Source of the DNA: Leptasterias polaris | Lineage: Eukaryota > Echinodermata > Asteroidea > Forcipulatida > Asteriidae | Assembly (NCBI GenBank): GCA_037783415.1 | Contig: JAZGTN010000055.1 | Coordinates: 1,792,001 to 1,856,000 of the forward strand | Length of the DNA: 64,000 nt | Direction: 5' to 3' | Shown here: one piece after another, positions 45,322 to 57,868 of the stretch | Position numbering within the stretch: the stretch's first letter is position 1 | Layout: each line of letters opens with the position of its first letter | Position numbers and translations under genes: made by a program | The notes under the pieces: generated by a model | The model's input: the letters and a program-made list of their open reading frames with translations, nothing else | What the model was told of the DNA's origin: nothing | Database searches by the model: none

Positions 45322-48300
45322 TTCTGTCGATTGATCTTCAAAAACTAATGCATTCTAACGAGAAGAATAAATAAACAATGTTTATTAATTAATTAGGAGC
45401 AAAGAAATTATGTTTTTGAAATTATATTTTTGAATTCATACAAATTGTATATAAACAGTTCATAAGTTACGAGAGAGCAAAAGTAAGGTATGGTAAATCT
45501 GGTTTATTCGCCAAGGTCTTCTAACGGTTCCGAACGGGTTCCGATTTAGCCGCAAATATCCGCATAAAGAGCAACACAATATTGCAAAAATGTTCAATAT
45601 ACCTTCATGATTTCTATTTTGTACAGAATTTCTCGATATTCTCTCGCTACACTCACCCGAGTGAAAACCAAACCACATTATCTCAGTTTCCAGGATCAAT
45701 TTCTTCCAGAAACAACTGCCGTGGCTCTAAAATCAAATCAAGAACCTGACCTGCTTTTAAGTTGATCGAATTTATTTCGTGAGTCAAAAAATGTCATTTT
45801 GCTGCACCAAATAATTTGCCTTTGACGACAACGATACGACTAGGAGCAGGCTGTTTTGTTGAATTTCCTTTGTGTCAAAAATATCCTCGGATGCATTATC
45901 CGGAAAACCATGGGATTGGTCTCAATAGAATGGTGTTATGCGCATTCACGAATTACAGTAAATTCGTGAGGACTATCTATGCTAAGAATTTAATAAAATG
46001 AAGTCGTGGTACCGAAAAAAGGGGGGGAAATCCCTAGCAAGATGTTTGCCGTAGGCTTTGGGAAAGATTTGTGCTTAAAAAGACTTGTAGAAATAGCATT
46101 GCGGCAACTAGCACGGTATAGCTTTGAACAATAAGTTCACTGAAAATTGCCCCGATAGAAATGTTAATAATGCAGTCAATTTGTTTAATCATCTCTTGAG
46201 GTAAATGTCATTTACCGAGGCAGAAAGGCATAATTAGTCTGATCCCTTTTCATTACAACGAGGGTGTGTATTTGTCAGTATCATTTCACACAGGGGACAC
46301 GACTAAACAAGTTATCTGGGCGTGTATATTTCAGTAACAAATTGTCCCTTATAAATAGTTTCTAAGAATATTTTGTCCTTCAAACCATCCTATTCCCTCC
46401 ACCCCCTTAGTCTCCTATTCGTGTTCATCGCTTGTTTTTCTGAGTGCTTTCTGCCGCTCTTCCCCCCCCCCCCCTCCTTCCCTCCTCCTCCCCTCTTCCC
46501 TCTTAATATCTTTCCACTTGATAACTTATGTTAAGGGTCTATACCTGTTTAGGTGTGTTGTGTTGTGTTGTCATTTAGCTTTCGTGAAAGACTCTAATGT
46601 GTTGAAACGTCAGGCCATTAACTAACTGTTAGCAATATTGAACTTCCTAACCTATATACTACTTGGTAAAGAGAAAATGCTCTTTAAAAACCACCCTCTT
46701 TAATTCCTCCCTTTGAATGCTATCAAAGAATTTCTTACATGTACACTCTATTTCCGACTCGAGGACAAAATGATTCGCCCAAGCAGAATGTAATTAAGGG
46801 ACGGAGTAGAGTAGACAGATTTTTCATCTTCACCGACGCTGAAAACTGCCGTCACCATTATAACTGTGAGAATTTTAAAGAAATTAAAATTGTTGATGGA
46901 GCCGTCCAGGAGAAAGTATACACAGTGTGGATAGAGAGTGGATAGAGAGTGGATAGAGAGTGGATAGAGTGGATAGAGAGTGGATAGAGAGTGGATAGAG
47001 AGTGGATAGAGAGTGGATAGAGAGTGGATAGAGAGTGAAAGAGCGGGGGAGAGTTGAGAGCAAATGCAATGTTAGCACACCAACACAGAATTACTACACT
47101 TACACGTGAGAATGAGATTCAATTGGACTCGTTTCAAGTTTCGATCCTCATCTCAGATGGCAATGCGTTCGACCGGGGGGAAAACAGCCAGAAATCAAAG
47201 CGTGTATTAAGAGATGGGTCTCCCCGCGAGCTGTAAAGAAATTGAGGGGGGAGCCCATGATGCTCTGACACTGCTCCAGGGCTCGCTAGCCTCCTAGTGA
47301 GGATGCCCTCTTTGTGAATATTGCTCTGCCTGTTAATGGTCTCCCTATTGGGTTCAATTTTATTTTTAAACATGGAAGGTCTGTTTGTTGTGTGTCTTTA
47401 TTTTCTGTGACAGTCCATTACCGTGCTCTGAATGAATGTTGCATCTAACGAATTATTTTGACAGCGACGTTTTGCCACACCTTAAGTAAACCTGACTGTT
47501 CATGTTTGAAACTGTTTGGGTATAAATCTAATTAATGAAAATATATTCCAAAAGGAGAATACAGAAATACAAAAATTCACGACAAATGTACACAGTGTGT
47601 ATTTTGTTTGCATTCGCTGGGACGTATAACATTTTTTTGTCCAATGACATCACCAAAATAACATAACAGAACACATTGTCTGAAATATTAAGAGCAGCCA
47701 ATATCGTCACAAAAGAATAGCCAATGTCACTGCACAAGAAAAACCAGTCACCACTCAAGAACAGCAAGTGTCACTGCATAAGAACAGCAAGTGTCTATGC
47801 ACAAGAAGAGGAAGTTTCAATGCTCAAGAAAAGCCAGTGTCTTTGAACAAGAACAGCCAGTGTCATCACAAAAGAAAAGCCAGCAAACAGCATGTGTCAC
47901 CAAGCTAGATTAAAAAGTGTCACCACACGAGAAATGCCAGTGTCACTACCCAAGAGCAGCCATTTTCACCACACGTTGTCTTGGCATCCAATAACAAGAG
48001 AACAGACTGAATATCTTTGACCAATACGAGGAATATGCATCCTCAACTTGATCCCCGAGTGAAGGCAAACAAACCTCGCATCAACACCAAACAGTTGCAC
48101 CATTTATAAATGATGCAAGGAAATCGGTCAGCATAGCAAAACGATCAAGCTATAGCATAAACAGGTTTATCAGCAAACAATGTCCAACAACGTACATCGG
48201 TCGTGACCGATGTCTTCCCACGGATGCTTATTTAATCACTTTATTCTGAGACAATGTTCCTGCTAATCATCTTATTTAATAGTCCTTCGGGATAAGTCAA

Positions 48301-48595
48301 TAGACATTTAAACCAAAGTGGTCAGACGTCGTATAGTGACTGCCTTAAAATATTAACCTACTTTATTTACAGCAGCGTACGCTTGGAGTGACATGTCTGC
48401 AAACTATCCTAAACCTCTCATGCGTGTGATCCGCTTCGTCCGCTTCTGTGTTTTAAATTATTAGTGTGATTTGGTAAAAGAAGAAAAGAGTCTACCTTGG
48501 AGCAAATTTCATGAACATGAAAAAAATAAGAACCATTATTGTCGAGGGTTAGAGAACCACATCGTGAACCCCCTCCCTCCCACATTAATCACTAA
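45322..48595. other. Right of gene 3: no gene seen, two tandem repeats
   Basis: 46929-47036 is a GTGGATAGAGA array with a 12-bp period (one unit shorter). 47700-47960 is a loose ~30-bp array with CAAGAACAGCCAGTGTCAC words. A C-run lies at 46460-46473. The open frames here are repeat artefacts or lack domains. Confidence 0.45.
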
Positions 48596-48780
48596 CTGGG
48601 CCCAACTATAATCATAGAGCTGCTTAAGCAGCAAGTAGTGCTTCACAATTTTCTGCTAAGCAAAAATGAGCAGGGTACCAGTCACAGATGATACATGTGG
48701 AATTGTATTTTGGCTGGTAATCTTATTCTGGTAAGCATAATATGGTTTTGCTTAAGCAGCACTATGAAATTGGACACAGG
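48596..48780. repeat. R2-family repeat, well-preserved copy
   Basis: It begins CTGGGCCCAACTATAATCAT and AGAGCTGCTTAAGCAG, has GAGCAGGGTACCAGTCACAG and TGGCTGGTAATCTTATTCTG, and ends GCTTAAGCAGCACTATGAAA. The two ends are inverted copies. It looks like a non-autonomous DNA element of ~185 bp. Confidence 0.7.
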
Positions 48781-49225
48781 TGTTTCAACGGCAAGCGAAA
48801 CGTCAATTCAATTTTAGCGCAATTCAATTTCAGCTGTTTTGGATGTTGACAAATTTTGCACACGGAAGTTTTCGAATGCAGTGGCAATTAAATTTTTTTT
48901 ACCACGAGGTTAGAAATTTGTAATTTTTCCCCCAACTCACATGAAGACTTTATCTATTGGAAAATTATAACATCACAAAATTGATTTTGATATTTCCCTT
49001 CCTTTTAAATATTCATTATATTTATACGTCTCTATTATTCCTCAGGATGTTTCACACACACAAACTGCTAACATTGAACAAATTGAGATGTGTTGTCTCT
49101 GTTTATCAAACAAAGCTACCTATACCGTGACCAGCACCTGTTCTAATGGTTTGCACAGTATATAAAGGAGATTTTTAACATGATTTCCGAAGAACCATAA
49201 TACTCTAAACTCTCTAGGATTACGC

Positions 49226-49632
49226 AGCCACGGCAACAAATTGGTCCCATTCATTGACGTCACCACGCGGCCATCTTAGAGGCAAAACGACAATGAAACA
49301 ATGGAAAACGTGCACCTATGTACGCGTAGACTCGGTTCCAAGTCATGTGATTGTGGTTTTTAGTCTACCTGATAGCCAATACATTATTGCCTGAAATAGC
49401 GCCCCTTGTGGATTAACCTCCGTCTTTAACCTACGATCGAGTTAGAGCGCGTGATGGCAAATCTGCGGGGGAATTTTGCGTGGCTGATGCAGAGAAATAA
49501 CCGCGATCTCAGACTTGAAATCAAGTCTAATGTACGCGCGGCTCTTGCACAGGACGGCCAATGAGCAACCGTTTTTGTTTACCTGTAGCCGAGGGAGCCC
49601 TACTCAAATGACGTCATATGCATAAGTTATAT
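49226..49632. mobile_element. TGACGTCA-ended repeat
   Basis: The left part has TTGACGTCACCACGCGGCCA and CATCTTAGAGG. The right part has GGGAGCCCTACTCAAATGAC and GTCATATGCATAAG. Both match the ends of the smaller element at 55463-55639. Confidence 0.55.
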
Positions 49633-49794
49633 TTTATTCACTTAAAGTGTATATGGGGTTAAACAATCACAGCATGGAGCTATGAAATTTCAGGTGTGTG
49701 AGCAATTACAGCTAAATGTCTTGCTCAATGAACAGCTTCGACTGCGCGGCCGGGCAATGTTTGGATTCGAACCCCCATCCCGACGACTCAGCCA

Positions 49795-49995
49795 CCAGTG
49801 CCCAATTTCAGAGCACTGCACAAACATCTGAGAACAAAACAATCTTGCTAAACCAGAACAAGTTTACCAGCCAAAATACCATACCACCTGTCCTGTCTTT
49901 GATTGGTTGTCTGTTTAGTTTTGCTTTATAACAGAAAACTGTTACGCAAAATCGCTGCTTAAAGCAGAGCTCTGTGAACTTGAATACTAAGACGA
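49795..49995. repeat. R2-family repeat, diverged
   Basis: GTGCCCAATTTCAGAGCACT, ACCAGCCAAAATACCATACC and GCTTAAAGCAGAGCTCTGTG mark the family. A degraded tRNA-like B box (GGATTCGAACCC) lies just to the left at about 49763. Confidence 0.5.
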
Positions 49996-50394
49996 CAATA
50001 CTAATTTCTTAAATATTTATATATATTTATACCCCTTTAAGTTTGGACACCGCATGCTTTACTCATCACTATACAGTTGCTGTGAATAGATCAATACGAA
50101 TAAGACTGCATTGTAAGAGAACGAATGCACATTTTTAACGGAGCTTTGATGCAGGCAATAACGAGCCGACACTATACTCTTGCAGGAATTGAGCGCCGAA
50201 GCTGTGAAAACAACCACATCATTGCATACACATCGGTAGTGGGACAATCATGTTGATGTGGAGTCCAATTTCAAGGCTGTCCAAACTGCAGAAGAGTTCG
50301 TTTACTGATTCATGTTTGAACTAGAGCAATGCGAGAAAAGTAGACGTAGTTTTTTTAAAGGATTCTTTATACAAGGGCTGTATAGATAGGTTGC

Positions 50395-50612
50395 AGTATG
50401 ACGTAAGTCGGCCATCTTTACGGGCAATTTGGAACACACAGTCATGCGTTACGCGTGAGAACGGCGTGCAGCACGCGCACATTTCACAAAACTCATTGCA
50501 TGATTGGTTAGTGAATGACGCGGCTGCGTTAATAATTTGAGCGCTTGACGCGCCTGCAAGCCAAAATGCGATTTGCCCGTAAAGATGGCGTCTACTGGGA
50601 ACTATCTATTTC
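50395..50612. mobile_element. MITE, inverted partner of 31435-31665
   Basis: It runs from GCAGTATGACGTAAGTCGGC and CATCTTTACGGGC to TTGCCCGTAAAGATGGCG and CTACTGGGAACTATCTA. It is nearly the reverse complement of the copy 19 kb to the left. Confidence 0.75.
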
Positions 50613-50867
50613 GGCGGCAGTAAGAAGTGAGCCTTTCTTCGTTGTCTTCTCTTCTTGGATTTACTCCTCTTCTTGGATTTACTCCATAGTGTTACAGTTT
50701 TCAGAATCCCTTAGTTTCAATATAAGATATTATGTGTAGTGTTGGGCGCCATATTTATCAGGTTTTCCTGTAAACACCATTGGTACTCTTTAATGGTGAC
50801 ATAGCACCAGACTATTTTGTCCAAGCCTCGGTTTGGTTTATAGCTGAAACTCGATGTGACGCGCTCG

Positions 50868-51115
50868 TGGCGCGCGGCCGAGTGGATTAACGAGCATCAG
50901 CTCTGTTGTTTCTGACCAGCACAGTGGGGGTTCAAGGCCCGGTCGTGGCACGTGGTGGCTTGAGCAAATTAGTTTATCATAATTGCTTTATCCTTCGGAT
51001 GGGACACTAAGACGTGGGTCCCTCGTATTAGGATTGGTTGTGAATGTAAAAGAAGTATACAACATTTATCGTGGATGAGTATGGGGTAACCCAGCTGTTC
51101 CACATAGTATATAAG
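50868..51115 (+). repeat. tRNA-like SINE
   Basis: The head has GCGGCCGAGTGGATTAACGA (A box) and GGGGTTCAAGGCCCGG (B box), as in a class II tRNA. The body follows, with TCCTTCGGATGGGACACTAA. It is related to 28855-29194 on the opposite strand. Confidence 0.65.
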
Positions 51116-51124
51116 CACCCTTGT

Positions 51125-52500
51125 TTACATGACCCAATTTCATAAAGCCTGCAAGTACAAAACTTGCTCAGCACAGACAAATCTTGCTCAGCACAAACAG
51201 GTTACCAGCCAACATTCCATAAAGTTTACACTGTTGCGACTGGTGCCCCACTGGGTTTTTTGCTTAGCGAAGAAACTTGCTGAGCATTAGTTTCAGCTAA
51301 ACAGCTGGGCCCTGGTTTCCTCAGGCTTGCGAGCTACTGTGATTAAGTTTACTTGTGAGGCATCCTTGGCTTCCACTTATATATTATAATGAACGTTACC
51401 TCTAAAAAGGTGGCTCCTCTGTCTGGCTCTGTACCCTTCGATTCCTGTGACCAGAATATTGTTCATAGATGCATAGAAACATCGGGCCAGCATTACTTGA
51501 CATTACTCATCATCCCTCCTGCTCCTTGAATATATTATACTTGGGGATCGTCCGATCCCACTCCATATACTCATCCTCCGTGCTTCATTCCACCATATTC
51601 AGGTTCAAGCAAGGACCGTTTGGTGTGCTTTTAAAGGGATACTATTATTGACCCCAATTGCAGACGCGGAACGCAACTCCGCAAAATGTTACTGTCTACC
51701 ATTTCCGCCATTTTGGGAGAACTCCTTTGTGTAGGCTACGTTACGGCCGTTTTCAAAACCACAGTATGGGTTTGGGCTCCGGCATGGGCCCAATTTCATA
51801 GAGCTGCTTAACGGAAAGCAAATTTGTGTGCTAACTGTAGCAGAAAATATTGCTTAAATAAGCGTATTTCACAGGTTAGCAAGAAAATAAGGCGGCCATC
51901 TTGCGCGTTCACAATGGTCTTGCATTGTTACAATGGTTTTGCATTGTAAAGCACCGGATGGTTAGCATGCCTTTTCGTGTGCTTACGGTTAGCATGCCTT
52001 TTCGTGTGCTTACGGTTAGCAGCGCTATGAAATAGAAACTCGTGCGTAAGCACAGAATCGGCCGTTAAGCAGCTCTATGAAACTCCGTCGCGCGCCTTAT
52101 TAAAGCCCCGTAAGGAAAGCATACGTTTTCTAAATAACTGACGGAGCCTAAGCCAGAGCAATACAAAGCCGTGGCTTCGAAAACGGCGTATGACTCCCAA
52201 ATGGCGGACAGAACAGAAGTGCGATTCGCGTCGTGCAATAGGTCAATAATTGTTTGTGAAATAGAGCAAATTTCTTCACCAGTTGTTAATAAACTCACCA
52301 TCCAACCAGGGCCAAGTTTCATAGCACTGCTTACGCACAAGTTTATCCTAAGCACAACAAAATTATGATTTAAAGTTTACCAGCCAAAATGGCATTTAAC
52401 ATGTACCATCTGTGATTGGCATCCTCCTCATTTGCGCTAAGCAGAAAGCTGTAAAGCAATATTTTCTGCTCATGCAGCCTGTGAATCTCGGCCCAATTTC
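51125..52500. repeat. Cluster of R2-family repeats
   Basis: Copies at about 51125-51310, 51786-52080 (with a tandem CGGTTAGCATGCCTTTTCGT duplication at 51959-52010) and 52308-52500. All show CATAGAGCTGCTTA or TTTCATAGC ends and CCAGCCAAAAT-like cores. No gene. Confidence 0.6.
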
Positions 52501-54127
52501 AAGTAGACTACAGCAGACATTTTAGGTTAAGACGGTTTGATCCTGAGCACAATGAGTTTATATTTTATAAATACTGCTAACAGTAAACACAGCATTCTAA
52601 TCACATCCTATATCTTTCACTCGATTTGGTTAGGCCTACACTGATTTGAGACAAGACTTGCATCTTCACAGTCTCAAATCGTATACCTTCAATAAGATTT
52701 TGTTGTTCTTCCATCAAGGCCCTGTGATAGTTCAGTCCGAAGTTGCGCATCATTGCGTATCTTTAACAACGGATCAACGACCTGATGAGTTGTACTTTCA
52801 CTTGACGTTTTAGGATAGCATCTTCAAGACGATTCTTCACCGCTTTTTAAGGTCCCCTGAGGATTTTACTCCCCGACTTGTCATCCTAACACTTGAAGTT
52901 GTTGCGTTTTCAATTTCCAGATTAAAGATTCAAGATTGAAGAATAGTTGGCAACGTAGTTTACACGTGGTGATTATTATTAGGCGAGGTGTGATTTGTAA
53001 GGCAATTTTGCAAATGTAACCCTATGAATACATTCAAAATATGATTTTGTATATCCACTCATTTGTCATGCGTCGCATCTTCAAGACGGTTCTTTATCTT
53101 AGGTCTTGTCGTGGATTGCATCTTCATCCAAAGCCCTGTGAGAATCCATTCGGAAATCTCCCTGAAGCGGATGAAGTTGTTGTGCTGTCAATTTCACGAT
53201 TAGGCTTCCGGCGGCCCGCGGCTTGTGTATAATCAAGTGGTATGGGTTTTGCCTCCCGCAGGATTGACATGCAGGGTAATAAGCAAATGAAAAAACATGA
53301 AATATGGGAGAGGGTATTATCCGTTAGACCTATAATATGCATGTATATTTTATTTTCACAGCCATTCGAATCCCTCGTCGGACCGGACATTCACACGTGG
53401 GTTGTGTTTTCAATCCCTATATACTTCACGGTCACGTGGGTTTCCCCCCATTTGGGGATTTTGCCCATTTGAGGTTTCCCTCCCGGTCTTTAATTCACAT
53501 GTTTGCAGCTTCGAGCCTACTTGTTAATGTACAGATATCGATCATATCAGTTAAACTGTTTCAAAACGTCAAAATCCCTTTTCCCAGTTTTACTGCCCCC
53601 CCCCCCCCCCCCCCCCCCCCGCGCGCATAAATTTAGGAGGCAGCTTTGAGGAGCTTTGTAACTCCAGAGGCTGAGGCCCGGGCCCAATAGCTGCAAACGC
53701 TGATAATCTGTTCGCCTTTGTCGACCCCCATTGTCATGTCTGGTGTTCTTTCGTCTGTTTTCTTTCTTTTCCTGTGTGTGTGGGTGGTGTGGTTTTTTTT
53801 GCAGGTTCTGCTTATTCTGATTTTTGACGATTTTTTTATAATGGTTTATCCAACATGTTTCCATGTTTGAATGAATACTTAATCATTATGAGTGACAGGC
53901 AAATTTAGAATGAATTTAAATTGATTGTTTTTGGCAGACAAATAACGAGCACAGGTGGTTTTTTAAGCAGTCTCATTGCATTATGCCAACACTTTTTCGG
54001 CTTAAGCAAATGAATATGATACATGATTTAAAATTGTCAAACCCATTAGTCCCGATTAAACTTACTCAGTTGCCTTTGCTTGCCCTACACGAACATCTTT
54101 GCTATAGATGCCAGCAAATTGAGTGTT
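52501..54127. other. No gene seen; C25 run
   Basis: Two TCTTCAAGACG-containing stretches (52820 and 53078) are weakly alike. A run of about 25 C followed by GCGCGC lies at 53596-53626. No exon supported. Confidence 0.35.
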
Positions 54128-54514
54128 AAAGGGGGGTTCACCTTTGGTAGATACTCCAACAATATTAATGACCATAAAAACTTACTTGTAATGAGCACTG
54201 GAGAGCTGTTGATATTATAAAACATTCTTAGAAACAACTCCCTTTGAAGTAATGTAGTTTTAGAGAAGGAGGTTATTTTTCACAAAACAAGTAGAATCTG
54301 AAATGAAGCCTCTTTCAGATTCAAATTTCAGGCATCTGAAAGCGCACAATTTTATGCAACGAGGGTGGGTGTTTTTCTTCCATTATTTTCTTGCAACTTC
54401 GATGACCAATTGAGCTCAAATGTTTACCGGTTTGTTATTGTATGCGTATGTTTGGGCACACCATGTGAGGATACTGGTCTTTGATAATTACCAAAAGTAT
54501 ACCCCGTCTTTAAA
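54128..54514. mobile_element. R1-type MITE
   Basis: It starts TTAAAGGGGGGTTCACC and ends TACCCCGTCTTTAA. Its core blocks GATGACCAATTGAGCTCAAA and AGGATACTGGTCTTTG are shared with the other R1 copies. Confidence 0.65.
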
Positions 54515-55462
54515 TTCAAGGATAGTGTCATTATAATAAGTATTATACCCGGCCCACATCTATTTAAAACCAAACAAAACATGCGCGCTGTGAGATAGCA
54601 GCAGCTTGCACAATGATGACAAATGGCCGATCCATCTTACAAGAATGACTCATTCTAACCATGATCCATTGGAGAGTTTATTTTATTTTATATATCTCTC
54701 TTCTTTCCCCCCCACGCAGATTGGGTCTTTGAGGTTTTCATCCGAACCAAGAACCATGGCAACTGATTTGTGTGATGAGTCACCAATTGAGAAATGGTCA
54801 AACGATACGAAGTGCTAGCGAGTCTAGCTAGAAGGACTGAGGGAATGAAAGGGGGAGAGAAAATTCAATTCTGAGGTTAAGTTTGGTCGGTGAAAATCGC
54901 CTGAAGGAATCAGACAAGGCTAAAGATCCTCGGGGGATAAGACACAGGGGTAATGGTTGAAGGAATTCTTGACTTGAAATTGATTACTGTCCACCTGTAC
55001 ACTGACTCAGAACCCCGATTTGCACTAAAAATTATTTTAATCTGAAAGGGGTTTGTTATTGGCCACAAGGGGCTCTGTTTCTAACAAGTTTCGGTGGAGA
55101 ATTATTATGTTCACACAGGACAACAGAAACTCATGTCCGTGACAAGGTTGTTATGAAATGTTTTCTGAGCCGTCTAATTAGAAAAAGCTTCAATAACGTG
55201 AGTAGTTGGATGTGACATTTAAAAATGAAAATAGCCCTTCGCGGTAGACACCTGTCGAGCGAACGAAAAAACAGACATTCTTTGGGGGCAAATGCATAAT
55301 AAATTTAACATTTCAAAACACTCAGTTGAACTTAAAGTAGTTTTCAGTGATGGATTCCCTTGCATTCGTGAATTCTTATTCATTTTTTTATTTTTCATTT
55401 TTTTCATGATGGCTGAGGGAAAATAATGCAATGCAAATTGTGTACACAATATTCGATACAAT
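54515..55462. other. No gene seen
   Basis: No plausible exon or repeat boundary recognised. Confidence 0.35.
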
Positions 55463-55639
55463 AATAGACCTTATGCATATGACGTCATTTGAGTAGGGCG
55501 CCCTCACCTAGAGGTCAAAGGGAAGATGTTCATTGGTCAGTCCTGTGCGCCGCGCGTACAAATCAGCGCGTTTCCATTGTTTCATCATCAGTTTACCTCT
55601 AAGATGGCGGCTTGGTGACGTCAATGCATAAGGTCTATT
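55463..55639. mobile_element. MITE with TGACGTCA next to both ends
   Basis: 177 bp. The ends AATAGACCTTATGCAT and ATGCATAAGGTCTATT are perfect inverted repeats. TGACGTCA lies just inside each end (55480-55487 and 55616-55623). Confidence 0.8.
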
Positions 55640-56551
55640 GTTATTGTGGGGGAGATCTATGTATACACGATTTGCAGTTATACAATTCAGTTGGAATACT
55701 TTAATCAAATATATGATTAATGTTAAAGAAGTAGAAAACAACAGACATCCGGCACCCGCCCATTATACCTTTCAAAAACATGTAAAAATCGAAGCATCTT
55801 GTTTGAGGTATATTGATCATCGCTGATTTCTAGGGCATTTTGATCGGAAGTGTCCAGTTTTTAGGGGACTTGAAAACCACGTTTGTGAGAGCGAATGGAG
55901 TGTAAGTAGTATTGTCAAATAAACAAAATAAATATGGGAAATTTCTTGGTTTCTCACAGTCTGAGGATGATGGTTAACTTTCAAATTTACACTTACTTGA
56001 TAAATCAATGAATATAACTTTGTTTCGAAATTAACTCCCCTCCCCCCCCAAAAATGTATATATAATAATAAATAAAAAATACAAATTATTTAAATACCCC
56101 AAACCAAAACCATTTCAGACATCAGTGTACTCGAGAAGGCAATCCGAAGTGTTCTGTTCTTTGTTTGTTTAGTTGTGTGCGTTTTGCAAGTTACCGCACT
56201 TCGTATATACTTACTCCACCCCCACCCTTTGTCTTCATTAAAAGAAAATATATATTGTTGGTGAGACATGATTTATGTTTCTGTTTGAAGAAAGAAAAAA
56301 CACAAATCGGCAGTCCTGCAACTGAGCTACAAGAGTCACAAGTCATCGACAATTCGGATGGCGGATGAGCAGAACTTGGTCAACCAAACCATTTGCGCAA
56401 CCAGTTTAATACTCAAAGAAATAACATCGTCACTCGATCGATATGAGAAGACCATGGTTCAATTTCATAGCTCTGCTTATTGCGCAATTCTTTGCTTACT
56501 GATCCATGCAAAGATCATAATTCCATGGGAAGTAAGCGGAGAATTCCTTTG
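55640..56551. other. No gene seen; partial R2 copy at its end
   Basis: About 56455-56545 carries CAATTTCATAGCTCTGCTTA and resembles an R2 end. Otherwise AT-rich without exons. Confidence 0.35.
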
Positions 56552-57247
56552 GTGTGTACAACATTGGTAAGAATGAAAATATAAATGTTCACAGATTTGC
56601 ACATAACTTACATAGTATAAAGATGGTCATGGTGGAAAACTTCCCTTGAAATAGTTTTGCTTGAAATGCCATAGTTTTTAGGGAATGAGTAAAATAATAG
56701 TTATTATCCTGCAGGATAAATTCCGATGTTTGAAAAGAAGTTAAAACACATAAGTTTTTTTTTTCACTGTTTTAATCTTGACTCCGAAGTCCGATTTAGC
56801 TTAAACTTTCACAGGTTTGTTATTTCATGTATATTTTGGGTCACATCAAGTTTGGATACAGGTCTTTGGCAATTACCAATGTTGTACACACCCTTTAAAG
56901 GACGTGTACACTATTGGTAAGATCGAAAAACACAAATGTTCACAGATTCACACATAACTTACATGATTTAAAGTAAGTAATGGTAGAAAGGGTTCCTTAA
57001 AATATTTCTGCCTAACATGCTATCGTCTCTGAGAAATGAGTAAAACAATAGTTTTTATCACGCGTGATAATAAACTCGATGTTTGAAAAACAGAAAACAC
57101 ATAAGGTCTTTTTTCACTATTTTCTCGTGACCTCGATGACCAATTGAGCTCAAACTTTCACAGGTTTGTTTGTTCATGCATATGTTGAATCACACAAAAT
57201 GTGGACACTGATTTTGAGCCGTTACCAAAAGTATACAATGCCTTTAA
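56552..57247. mobile_element. Two adjacent R1-type MITEs
   Basis: The second copy (56895-57247) is very close to the element at 4997-5359, sharing GGTAAGATCGAAAAACACAA and GAAAGGGTTCCTTAAAATAT. The first (56552-56899) is more diverged. They share the CCCTTTAAAGG junction. Confidence 0.75.
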
Positions 57248-57689
57248 AGCTGAGCTATGACATTGGGCCCATAAGATATGACGGCACTTGCATCGTTAAG
57301 GCGAAGCTATCAAATATGCCGTCAAAGGACAGTTACCGTTATTGATTTATGCACCACTTAACAGTGTTTCTCGCAGGTCACATAAGAGTTAGTCATACTA
57401 CATTAGCAGATTGTTGAAGCTTGTTTCATTTCGAGGAAACAGCTCTGAATATCTTAAATCCGTTGAAATTGTTAATAGGCGTACGACCCAGGAAGTTGGA
57501 GGGCCGAACTGCCCCAAATATTTTGGGCAAAACAGTGGGGGAAATTCGGGCACAGCAAGAAGGGGAAAATGGTAAGAAAAAGAAAAAAGGAAATAAAAAA
57601 GAGTCCCCATACGCCAATGGAAGTTTCACTTTCTGACAATAATGTACACATAAATTCATGTGTTATTACAGGGAACACGCTTTGCGACG

Positions 57690-57868
57690 TGCCTCCTTTA
57701 TTCTTATCACAAGCTGATAAAATAAAATCAGACAGTGCAATCTCCATGAAATATAATATTTTACGTGTTCTTCCGTTGAGCAACAAATCGAGCATGCAGG
57801 AAGTCCAGGCTCCGTGGCTCTTTTCAGAAAAACGTGATCGTTACAGGTAGGCCTATACATGGTCTATA
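57690..57868. mobile_element. TATAGACCATGT MITE, inverted partial copy
   Basis: It ends ACATGGTCTATA and carries CAGACAGTGCAATCTCCAT and CAGGAAGTCCAGGCTCC, the reverse of 42817-43073 core sequence. The other end is worn. Confidence 0.6.

Noticed and set aside
46884..47078. Frame with YPLSIHSLST repeats
   Set aside because: It is a by-product of the 12-bp GTGGATAGAGA array.
49716..49931. Short Cys/Ser frame
   Set aside because: It spans a degraded SINE head and an R2 repeat.
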